A DNA stretch of 34,542 nucleotides from assembly GCA_028687545.1 (NCBI GenBank), contig JAQTZZ010000041.1, positions 1 to 34,542 on the forward strand, written 5' to 3'. The notes beneath the pieces were generated by a model. It saw nothing but the letters and a program-made list of their open reading frames with translations, did not search any database and was not told where the DNA came from. Of the stretch, positions 22,060 to 29,589 are shown in pieces. The stretch's first letter is position 1. Each line of letters starts with the position of its first letter. Both the position numbers and the translations under genes were made by a program. Source of the stretch: Candidatus Wallbacteria bacterium (GTDB lineage Bacteria > Muiribacteriota > JAQTZZ01).

Positions 22060-24003
22060 TTATTGAGCTTTTACTCCCGAGATTGCTGACTTGGGGCAGA
22101 CCTGTGCGCAGAGCCCGCAGCCGGCGCACATGAATTCCCTGATCAGAGGCTTTTCAGCGGCTTCAAGCGCGGGGCAGAGAAGTTTCAGGCAGGCTTTGCA
22201 GTTCACGCAGGCGGCCTGGTCGATCCGGAAAGGGCTTTTTTTGTTCTTGGCCACTTCAGGCAGCAGGATACAGGGAGACTTGAAGATCACGACAGCTCCA
22301 GACTGCGAATTCATGATCTGCTCGAGTTCCCTGGCGCTGTCTTTGAGGCTCAGCGGATCCAGTGATTTCACGTTGATCCCGATCGATCCGACCAGAGCTT
22401 CCAGATTGATGCCTCTCGGTTCACCCCGGCTGTTGACAGGAGAACCGGGATTCGGCTGATGACCGGTCATGGCAGTGGTTGAATTGTCCAGGATCACAAG
22501 CTTGCTGGTGGCGCTGTTGAAATAAATGTCAAGAAGTCCGGTGACGCCAGAATGATAGAAGGTGGAATCCCCGATTACGCCCAGTACTTTTTCCAGAGGT
22601 CTGACCTTTGAAAATCCTTCGGCCATGCCTACACTTGCTCCCATGCAGATGATTGTGTCCATGCATTCGAGAGGAGGCAGGGCTGCGAGGCCATAACAGC
22701 CGATGTCCCCGGTGATCACCCGGGCGTATTTTTTGGTGAGGTAGAAACTGCCCCTGTGCGGACATCCGGGGCAGAATACAGGCAGACGCCTGAGCGCGTC
22801 CTGGGCCAGGCCTTTTTTGATGCCTGTCTTTCCCTTGAATGCGACCCGGATCGTTTCCGGAGTAAGTTCCCCCACGACCGGGAGCAGGTCTTTTCCGTGG
22901 ATTTCTACTGAAGGACAAAGTGCTCTCACCTGTTCCTCGAGGAAGGGGTCGTTCTCTTCGATCAGATAAACCTGTTTCACCTTTGACGTGAAATCCTTGA
23001 TTTTCGCTTCAGGGAGGGGATAGGAAAATCCGAGCTTCAGGATCGAATACTGCGGGAAAGCTTCCAGGGCATGGAAATAAGCCACACCTGAAGTAATGAT
23101 TCCCACGTCTGATGATTTCCAGGTGATGTCGTTGAGAGGGGAACTTTCCGAGGCTTGCTTGAGGTTGCAAAGCCTCTTTTCCACTTCAGGGTGCCTGGCG
23201 AGGGCATTGGCAGGTACCATTGCGCGCTTGCGCCAGTCTTTTTTATATTCTTTCAGGGTCGGGTCCTGCATTTTTCCCGGATAAACCACGCTGTGGCCGT
23301 GGCAGATTCTCGTAGTGAGGCGCAGGAGCACCGGCGTATCAAACTCCTCGCTTAGAGCGAATCCGTATTTCGTGAATTCCAGTGCTTCCTGGCTGTCTGA
23401 GGGCTCCAGCATGGGAATTTTGGCGAATTTCGCATAATTCCGGTTGTCCTGTTCATTCTGCGAACTGTGTACTCCCGGCTCGTCAGCGCTTACGATCACG
23501 AGCCCCCCGTTCACACCGGTGTAGGAAATGGTGAAGAACGGATCGGCTGCTACGTTCAGTCCGACCTGCTTCATGGTGACCAGAGTCCTGGCTCCGGCGA
23601 GGCAGGCTCCGTAACCGACTTCCAGAGCCACCTTTTCATTGGTCGCCCACTGGGCATTGATCCCGCTGTATTCGCGGAGCACTGTTTCCAGAATCTCGGT
23701 GGAAGGCGTGCCTGGATAGGAGGTCGCAAACCTGCAGCCTGCTTCATAGGCTCCCCTGGCTACGGCTTCATTGCCTGACAACAGTTTTTTTTCATCCATC
23801 TGCACCTCATAAAAATGGTATTTTCCGGATAGATTGCTTAGCATTGAACGGAATTCAGATTCCTCGAAGCAGGAGAGTTTGATGATCCTGGGATTTTGGG
23901 AAACTGTCCGCACTGAAACCAAGTTGTCAAGGCCTTCGAGAGCATAGATCAGTTCGTTGTTTTTCTGGGTAGGGGAGAGAATGAAAATTTCATGCAGAGT
24001 CAT
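22060..24003 (-). CDS. iorA: indolepyruvate:ferredoxin oxidoreductase alpha subunit with N-terminal extension
   Basis: This 647-residue ThDP- and iron-sulfur-dependent enzyme has the standard core from about residue 69 (MDEKKLLSGNEAVARGAYEAG), the pyrimidine-domain ATSYPGTPSTEI, the ThDP site GDIGCYG ... GDSTFYHSG ... DNSTTAMTGHQPNPG, and a C-terminal ferredoxin-like domain with two [4Fe-4S] motifs (CVNCKACLKLLCP and CAGCGLCAQVCP). The first 68 residues are not part of the usual enzyme and look like a small βαββαβ domain. Two starts each have a ribosome binding site: ATG 24003 with GAGGG, overlapping the U32 stop as ATGA, and ATG 23799 (Met69) with GAGG 5 nt upstream. Both forms may be made. 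Confidence 0.94.
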   Translation of the reverse strand: MTLHEIFILSPTQKNNELIYALEGLDNLVSVRTVSQNPRIIKLSCFEESEFRSMLSNLSGKYHFYEVQMDEKKLLSGNEAVARGAYEAGCRFATSYPGTPSTEILETVLREYSGINAQWATNEKVALEVGYGACLAGARTLVTMKQVGLNVAADPFFTISYTGVNGGLVIVSADEPGVHSSQNEQDNRNYAKFAKIPMLEPSDSQEALEFTKYGFALSEEFDTPVLLRLTTRICHGHSVVYPGKMQDPTLKEYKKDWRKRAMVPANALARHPEVEKRLCNLKQASESSPLNDITWKSSDVGIITSGVAYFHALEAFPQYSILKLGFSYPLPEAKIKDFTSKVKQVYLIEENDPFLEEQVRALCPSVEIHGKDLLPVVGELTPETIRVAFKGKTGIKKGLAQDALRRLPVFCPGCPHRGSFYLTKKYARVITGDIGCYGLAALPPLECMDTIICMGASVGMAEGFSKVRPLEKVLGVIGDSTFYHSGVTGLLDIYFNSATSKLVILDNSTTAMTGHQPNPGSPVNSRGEPRGINLEALVGSIGINVKSLDPLSLKDSARELEQIMNSQSGAVVIFKSPCILLPEVAKNKKSPFRIDQAACVNCKACLKLLCPALEAAEKPLIREFMCAGCGLCAQVCPKSAISGVKAQ

Positions 24004-25202
24004 TTTTCCCTCTTTCTCAGGAAACTGCCCCAGGAGTATTCTCTGGATAAGGCGCAGTTGACGATCATTTCATTGGTGGCTTTTGAGATTTTATGGTTTC
24101 CAGAACGCAGTTCACGGATACTTTCAGGGAACACCCCTTCAGGGGAAAACACCTCCACTGAATCGCCTGAGTACAGGTTGTTTTTTACATGAATTTTGCT
24201 TCTTCCCGCATTGCAGGAGAGAATTTTGCCGACCACCTGGCAGTTTCTAAGGTAGGCGGATTGCTTCCTCATTACATCTGCAGGCAGTCCGGTGAAAAAG
24301 CCGGTTGTATACTCCCTGTGGGAAACGCTCGCCAGTTCGTGAAGCCACTCTTTTCTGAGTGTGAATTTTTTCCCGCTGTAGCATGAATCAATAGCTTCAC
24401 GGTAAGTTCTGCCGACAACTGCCAGATAATACTCGGATTTCACGCGCCCCTCGATCTTGACGCTGTCGATGCCTAGGCTGATGATTTCCGGAAGATGACC
24501 GATCAGGCAGAGGTCTCTGGAATTGAATATCAGACTGCCTGAATCTTCTTCGCTGATCGGCAGGTATACTCCGGGTCTTTTTTCTTCCTGGAGCTGGTAT
24601 TTCCAGCGGCAGGGATGGGAACAGTCTCCTTTATTCGCGTCCCTTTTGTTAAAATAGAGGCTGAGCAGGCAGCGGCCTGAATAGCTGACGCACATCGCTC
24701 CGTGTACGAAAATCTCCAGCTCCACATTTCGATGTTTTTTCCGGATCAGCGAGATTTCCGCTCTGGAGAGTTCTCTCGCGAGGATAATCCTTTTGACAGG
24801 GATCCTGTTCAGAAATGCCACTGCATAATGGTTGAGTATATTTGCCTGGGTGGAAATGTGCAGCGGGATCCCGATTTTCAGTTCGGCCAGGAGTTCGATG
24901 ATTCCCAGATCCGAAACTATCAGGGCATCCAGCGGCAGCTTGCTGATTTTTCGAAGATATTTTTTCAGAGCTGGAAAATCTCCGCATCTGGGAAAAATAT
25001 TCAAAGCCAGGTAGAACTTCCGGCCTGATTCATGAGCCAGCCTGATTGATGACTCCAGTTCTTTAGGGGTGAAGTTCCGGCAGGCGTTGCGCAGGCTGAA
25101 ATGCTCGCCTCCGGCGTAAAAAGCATCACCGCCATAGGCAAGCCCGACTTTGAATTTTTCTGGATCTCCGGCCGGTAAAAGCAGTTCGATTTTTCCGCTC
25201 AT
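24000..25202 (-). CDS. peptidase U32 family protein (TrhP-like)
   Basis: The 400-residue protein has the U32 family pattern: the LLLPAGDPEKFKVGLAYGGDAFYAGG start, the STQANILN segment and the signature EIFVHGAMCVSYSGRCLLS with its conserved Cys residues, followed by CSHPCRWKY. Although called peptidases, characterised relatives of this size are tRNA-hydroxylation (TrhP, acting on U34) or rRNA-hydroxylation proteins, so RNA modification is more likely than proteolysis. It is coupled to ruvX upstream and iorA downstream by 4-nt ATGA overlaps. The alaS-ruvX-U32 neighbourhood also occurs in Firmicutes, where it includes the trhP pair, supporting this assignment. Confidence 0.88.
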   Translation of the reverse strand: MSGKIELLLPAGDPEKFKVGLAYGGDAFYAGGEHFSLRNACRNFTPKELESSIRLAHESGRKFYLALNIFPRCGDFPALKKYLRKISKLPLDALIVSDLGIIELLAELKIGIPLHISTQANILNHYAVAFLNRIPVKRIILARELSRAEISLIRKKHRNVELEIFVHGAMCVSYSGRCLLSLYFNKRDANKGDCSHPCRWKYQLQEEKRPGVYLPISEEDSGSLIFNSRDLCLIGHLPEIISLGIDSVKIEGRVKSEYYLAVVGRTYREAIDSCYSGKKFTLRKEWLHELASVSHREYTTGFFTGLPADVMRKQSAYLRNCQVVGKILSCNAGRSKIHVKNNLYSGDSVEVFSPEGVFPESIRELRSGNHKISKATNEMIVNCALSREYSWGSFLRKREK

Positions 25203-25600
25203 ATCCTGGAGTTGAGATAAAACTGAAGAATCAGCGAGGCAGCAATCTTGTCCTTGTTCTGTTTCCTTTTTTTTCTGGCAAATTCGGCCTCCAGCATGAA
25301 ATGTTCTGCATCCATGGTGGTGAAATCCTCATCCACGCGTTCGACAGGGAGCCCGAACTGAGACAGCACTTTGATGAAATCAAAGATTTTTTTGGTCTGC
25401 TTGGTCGGTTCATCCTTGCTGTTGGTAGGCCAGCCCACCACGATGATTCCCACATCCTGCTCTTTGATGATTTTTTCGAGGCCCTGAAACAGCTGCTCAT
25501 CGTTTTTCAGCACTGCAAATGGCGAGGCGATGATCTGCATGGGATCCGACATCGCGACTCCGACCCTGACTTCGCCGTAATCGAGACCCATCACCCTCAT
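25199..25600 (-). CDS. ruvX: RuvX/YqgF family Holliday junction resolvase-like nuclease
   Basis: The 133-residue protein has an RNase H-like fold. It opens MRVMGLDYGEVRVGVAMSDP, with the conserved Asp in LDYG, continues with VVGWP, and ends with the conserved VERVDEDFTT, AE, and DKIAASLILQFYLN segments. The family is essential in many bacteria and has been linked to 16S/23S rRNA processing and to junction resolution; the exact role here cannot be told. Its ATG overlaps the alaS stop as ATGA, and its own stop overlaps the next start as ATGA, so three genes are translationally linked. Confidence 0.95.
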   Translation of the reverse strand: MRVMGLDYGEVRVGVAMSDPMQIIASPFAVLKNDEQLFQGLEKIIKEQDVGIIVVGWPTNSKDEPTKQTKKIFDFIKVLSQFGLPVERVDEDFTTMDAEHFMLEAEFARKKRKQNKDKIAASLILQFYLNSRI

Positions 25601-28191
25601 TTCAGGAGCTCCTTCGCGATTTCGATCCCGCGGTCCAGGGCAGCCTGGATTTTCGCCGGACTTTTCCCTCCTGCCTGAGCGAGGTCCGGCTTTCCTCCGC
25701 CGGTTCCGTCGACCAGCCTGGCGATTTCCCTGATCAGGTCGCCGGCTTTGACTTTGCCTGACAGCTCCTTTGAAACTTTCACCACCAGAGCCGCCTTGCC
25801 TTCAGTGTCGGATCCGAGAATGGCGATGCCCTTGACACGGTCAATGATCCTGTCGGCCAGGCTGCGCAGTTCCTGAGCCTGCAGGTCCTGGAATTTTTTT
25901 GCGACTATCTTTGCACCCGAAACTTCCGGTGAACCGCTGATCACTGAATCCAGGTCGCCTCCGGCGAGCCTGGCCTTCAGTTCTTCGACTTTACGCTCCA
26001 GATCCTTCTTTTCTGTTTGAAGGGATTGGATTTTTTCCAGGAGTTCCCCGCTGTTCTGGGATTTCACTGTTGAGCAGAGATCAGAGAGAAGGTGTTCGTG
26101 ATCCTTGAAAATTTTCAGGGCGCGTTCATGCGTTACAGCTTCGATCCTGCGCATGGAAGCAGCGATTCCAGTCTCAGAGATGATTTTGAACAAGCCGATT
26201 TCTCCTGAGTTGTGCACATGAGTTCCACCGCACAGCTCTGTAGAGAAGTCCCCCATTTTTACTACCCGCACCACCTGGCCGTACTTCTCTTCGAAAAAAG
26301 CCAGCGCTCCTTCGCTTTTAGCTTCGTGCAGACTTTTTGCCATGGTAGTGACATTCAACATTTCCCAGATTTTACGATTCACGATTTCTTCGGTCTTCCG
26401 GATTTCAGACAAAGTGAGGGGAGCGAAATGCTTGAAGTCGAAGCGCAGCTTCTCGTCATCCACAAAAGAGCCTGTCTGCTGGACATGGGAGCCCAGGACT
26501 TGTCGCAGCGCGGCCTGCAGCATGTGCGTTGCGGAATGATTGAATCTGATGGCAGCCCGTCTTGGTTCATCCACCAGGGCTTTGACTTTGGCGTTCTTCA
26601 CTGGGGAGCCTGACTCTGTTTCATAAAAATGCAGGTAAACACTGCCTGATTTCCTGGTGTCAGTAATTATGCAGCGGAAATTTTCAGCCTCGATTGTGCC
26701 TGTGTCTCCTGTCTGGCCGCCTGATTCGGCATAAAAAGGAGTGCGGTCGAGCAGCAGCACCTGATCGTCAAAATCCAGTATGGCTGAGCTGTCTGAGGAT
26801 GTCTCATCATAGCCGAGAAATTCGGTGGGCTTGTGTTTCACGGCCCATTCCTGGTATTCCTTCAGAGCCTCGTCTTTTTTCCAGGAAGCCTGGCCCATTG
26901 TTTTCTGTTTTTCCATCCATTCGTTGAATCCTGGTTCGTCGATCGCAAAGCCTGCTTCTGCGAAAATATCCTTGCTCATTTCCAGCGGGAAGCCGAATGT
27001 ATCGTACAGCTTGAAGGCATCAAAACCAGGCAGTACGGACTGGTTTTCAGCCTTGAGTTTTGCGATCAGTTCCTCGATCATGCTGCGGCCCTTCCGGAGA
27101 GTCAGGGCAAATTTCTCCTCTTCCAGCCTGATGATCTTGGAAATCAGCTCTATCTTTTCTATCAGCTCAGGATAGGCGTCTTTCATGATCCTGATCACTT
27201 CAGGGAACAGCTGATAGAGATACTCGCCTTCGATTTCCAGCCGTTCCTGATAGCGCTTGGCACGGCGCATGATCCGGCGCAGGACGTATCCACGGCCTTC
27301 GTTGGAGGGAAGCACGCCGTCGCAGATCAGGAAGGACATGGCCCTGATGTGATCCGCCAGTACTCTCATGGCTGTGTCTTTTTTGAGGTCTGACCCGTAC
27401 ACTGCGCCTGAATCTTTTGAGATCCGCTCGATGATCGGAAAAATCAGGTCAGTCTCATAATTGCTGTGCTTGCCCTGGATCACGGCAGTCAAGCGTTCCA
27501 GACCCATGCCTGTGTCAATTGAAGGCTTGGGAAGCTTTGTCATTTCTCCGTTTTCTTTTTTATCGAACTGCATGAAGACCAGGTTCCAGATTTCCAGGAA
27601 TCTGTCGCAGCCGCAGTGGATATCGCAGCCGGGTTTTCCGCAGCCCACACCGCTTCCCTGGTCGATGTGTATTTCCGAGCATGGTCCGCAGGGACCTGTG
27701 TCGCCCATGCTCCAGAAATTATCCAACTCATCCATGCGCACTATCCGCTCAGGCCTGACCCCGATTTTCTGCTCCCAGATTGAAGCAGCTTCGTCGTCTT
27801 CGCGGAAAACCGTGATCCAGAGCTTATCCTTAGGCAACCCGTAAACCCCGGTCAGAAGTTCCCAGGCCCAGGCAATCGCGTCTTCCTTGAAATAATCGCC
27901 GAAGCTGAAATTGCCGAGCATTTCGAAAAATGTATGATGCCTGGCAGTGATGCCCACGCTCTCCAGGTCATTGTGCTTGCCGCCCGCACGCACGCATTTC
28001 TGGCTTGAGGCAGCCCTCCTGGATTCACGCTTTTCTTCGCCTGTAAACACTGATTTGAACTGCACCATGCCGGCATTGGTGAAGAGCAGGGTCTTGTCGC
28101 CCTGCGGGATCAGCGAAGAACTTTTGACTCTAAGGTGCTTTTTTTCCTCGAAAAATTTCAGGAATTTTTCCCTGATTTCTGAGCCTGTCAT
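25597..28191 (-). CDS. alaS: alanyl-tRNA synthetase
   Basis: The enzyme charges tRNA-Ala and edits mischarged Ser and Gly. The 864 residues run from the canonical MTGSEIREKFLKFFEEKKHLRV start through motif 1-3 elements (LFTNAGMVQFKSVF, the ALL insertion SSQKCVRAGGKHNDLESVG, GDTGPCGPCSEIH). Next comes the editing domain with zinc ligands His552/His556 (HSATHMLQ) and Cys654/His658 (CGGTHVHNSGEIG), and then the C-Ala domain ending GGGKPDLAQAGGKSP. A longer frame from 28260 was rejected because it would add residues encoded by a palindromic repeat; ATG 28191 has a GGGG site 8 nt upstream. It heads the alaS-ruvX-U32-iorAB operon. Confidence 0.97.
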   Translation of the reverse strand: MTGSEIREKFLKFFEEKKHLRVKSSSLIPQGDKTLLFTNAGMVQFKSVFTGEEKRESRRAASSQKCVRAGGKHNDLESVGITARHHTFFEMLGNFSFGDYFKEDAIAWAWELLTGVYGLPKDKLWITVFREDDEAASIWEQKIGVRPERIVRMDELDNFWSMGDTGPCGPCSEIHIDQGSGVGCGKPGCDIHCGCDRFLEIWNLVFMQFDKKENGEMTKLPKPSIDTGMGLERLTAVIQGKHSNYETDLIFPIIERISKDSGAVYGSDLKKDTAMRVLADHIRAMSFLICDGVLPSNEGRGYVLRRIMRRAKRYQERLEIEGEYLYQLFPEVIRIMKDAYPELIEKIELISKIIRLEEEKFALTLRKGRSMIEELIAKLKAENQSVLPGFDAFKLYDTFGFPLEMSKDIFAEAGFAIDEPGFNEWMEKQKTMGQASWKKDEALKEYQEWAVKHKPTEFLGYDETSSDSSAILDFDDQVLLLDRTPFYAESGGQTGDTGTIEAENFRCIITDTRKSGSVYLHFYETESGSPVKNAKVKALVDEPRRAAIRFNHSATHMLQAALRQVLGSHVQQTGSFVDDEKLRFDFKHFAPLTLSEIRKTEEIVNRKIWEMLNVTTMAKSLHEAKSEGALAFFEEKYGQVVRVVKMGDFSTELCGGTHVHNSGEIGLFKIISETGIAASMRRIEAVTHERALKIFKDHEHLLSDLCSTVKSQNSGELLEKIQSLQTEKKDLERKVEELKARLAGGDLDSVISGSPEVSGAKIVAKKFQDLQAQELRSLADRIIDRVKGIAILGSDTEGKAALVVKVSKELSGKVKAGDLIREIARLVDGTGGGKPDLAQAGGKSPAKIQAALDRGIEIAKELLK

Positions 28192-28214
28192 ATTTAGTAC
28201 CCCGGATTTTTTCT

Positions 28215-28274
28215 GAGCCTCTTTCAAAATGATTTTCAGCGCTGAATCCTTATCAGTCATTTTGTTAGAGGCGC
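28215..28274. repeat. imperfect palindromic repeat, copy 2, in the alaS leader
   Basis: The left arm GAGCCTCTTTCAAAATGA (28215-28232) and the right arm TCATTTTGTTAGAGGCGC (28257-28274) are reverse complements with 3 differences in 18. The same arm sequences occur at 1480-1495 and 1523-1538, while the centres differ. Here the element lies just after the promoter, so the alaS transcript would begin with it and fold it into a hairpin. Confidence 0.75.
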
Positions 28275-28280
28275 TGATGA

Positions 28281-28310
28281 ATTATATCAGAATCAGGGGA
28301 GAGGATACAA
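28281..28310 (-). promoter_or_regulatory. alaS promoter
   Basis: On the minus strand TTGTAT (28305-28310), an 18-nt spacer and TGATATAAT, an extended -10 with a perfect TATAAT (28281-28286), predict a start near 28274. This is the first base of the palindromic repeat and leaves a leader of about 80 nt. Confidence 0.7.
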
Positions 28311-28470
28311 TAAAGTCGCAAGCAGAGCCAGGCTGTTTTTCGCTCCGGCAGTCAATTCCAATTTGTCAGGTAACAGCAAAGTGTCGAAATTTCGTGGGGA
28401 AGATTATCTCGTTTCTCTCTTGTTTGGTGTCTCTTTTTCTTTTGATCGGCCATCGCCAGTTGCAAAATTC

Positions 28471-29583
28471 CTATTTCCTGCCATGCTTTTCCCTTAGATA
28501 ATCCTTGATCTGCACAAGTGTCGCTCCAGGGGGAAACCAGATTTGTGTATATTCGTAATTCTTGCAGTATGGCAAGTTATCTATTGGTGAAATGTTAACT
28601 GAGTACAATTTATCCGCCGCTTCGATAGACGCGCCGTGTTCGATGAGAAAATCGGCTGTCTTGAAATGTCCGAAGTAACAGGCATAAAACAGAGCATTTC
28701 CATTTCCGCCTGTTGCGTTCACATCAGCACCGGCCTGCACCAGATCCGAAACAAGTTCAACGAATTCATTGCTCGCTTCAATGGATTTTTGATATGCTTG
28801 GATCTCATCCGGAATTGCTGCATCCTTTCTTATCCAAAGCTCTTTTCCAATCCTCCAGTCGCCTGCGGCCATCACCAGGGGAGTGTAAGCCCCGTTATGG
28901 TAATGGTCAGCGTATTTTACATCTGCCCCCTTTTCCAGCAGCTTTCTCACAACAGCAAGTTGTTTTTCCCTGGCAGCAAAGAAAAGTGCTGTCCGCCCAT
29001 GAATGTCCGTACAGTTTACATCTGCACCCAGATTCAAAAGCCGGAGACTTAAATCGGTTTTCCCGTAAATTATCGAGAGCATCAAAGGCGTTCGCGAATA
29101 ACGGTCCTCTTGGTTGATCTCTGAGCTTGAAATCACCAGGCTGTTTTCGTCTGGAATCGGGTATTTAAAGTGAAGTTCAGGGGTCATTTCCCAATAGGTA
29201 AGCCTGTCCAGCAGTGACGGATTATTTATCAATTCAATGTATCTCCGTGGCTTTTTAAAGTAGGGAATTCCATGGACACTGCATCTGCAAAAAAAACAGT
29301 CTTTGCTATTGTAAAGACTATATTCTCCATTTTGCGGGCAGTTGGGACCGGTGTGATGTATTAACTCAGGAAGGTACTTCAGGATCAGCATGGAGGACGG
29401 GATATAACCCCAGTCGCGATTGAATTCATCTAACTTGCCGTCAAACTCATAACGCAGTTGTCCGCATTGCATCACATTGCAGCAGGATCTAAATAGAAAT
29501 TCAGTGATTGCTACCAAACAGACAATCCCTATAACAGATTTTATCAGATAACTTCGAAGATAACTCTTGGTGTTATTTTCCAT
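28471..29583 (-). CDS. membrane-anchored, extracytoplasmic ankyrin-repeat protein
   Basis: The 370-residue protein has a short basic N-terminus (MENNTKSYLRSYLIK) and one membrane helix (about 16-32), so the rest should face the periplasm. A Cys-rich region of about residues 33-125 follows (SCCNVMQC, KDCFFCRC), consistent with disulfides outside the cytoplasm. The second half holds about four ankyrin repeats (TPLMLSIIYGKTDLSLRLLNLGADV, TALFFAAREKQLAVVRKLLEKGADV, TPLVMAAGDW..., NALFYACYFGHFKTADFLIEHGA). The start lies 6 nt after the stop of the TPR-caspase gene, so the pair is probably co-transcribed. No ribosome binding site is obvious, suggesting translational coupling. Confidence 0.78.
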   Translation of the reverse strand: MENNTKSYLRSYLIKSVIGIVCLVAITEFLFRSCCNVMQCGQLRYEFDGKLDEFNRDWGYIPSSMLILKYLPELIHHTGPNCPQNGEYSLYNSKDCFFCRCSVHGIPYFKKPRRYIELINNPSLLDRLTYWEMTPELHFKYPIPDENSLVISSSEINQEDRYSRTPLMLSIIYGKTDLSLRLLNLGADVNCTDIHGRTALFFAAREKQLAVVRKLLEKGADVKYADHYHNGAYTPLVMAAGDWRIGKELWIRKDAAIPDEIQAYQKSIEASNEFVELVSDLVQAGADVNATGGNGNALFYACYFGHFKTADFLIEHGASIEAADKLYSVNISPIDNLPYCKNYEYTQIWFPPGATLVQIKDYLREKHGRK

Positions 29584-29589
29584 AAGTAC

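Noticed and set aside
24649-24987. Long frames opposite or shifted against housekeeping genes, this one inside the U32 gene
   Set aside because: These are out-of-frame shadows of well-identified proteins with no independent start signals.
28192-28260. Longer AlaS start at 28260
   Set aside because: The added 23 residues are encoded by the palindromic repeat and are absent from the canonical AlaS N-terminus; 28191 fits the family.
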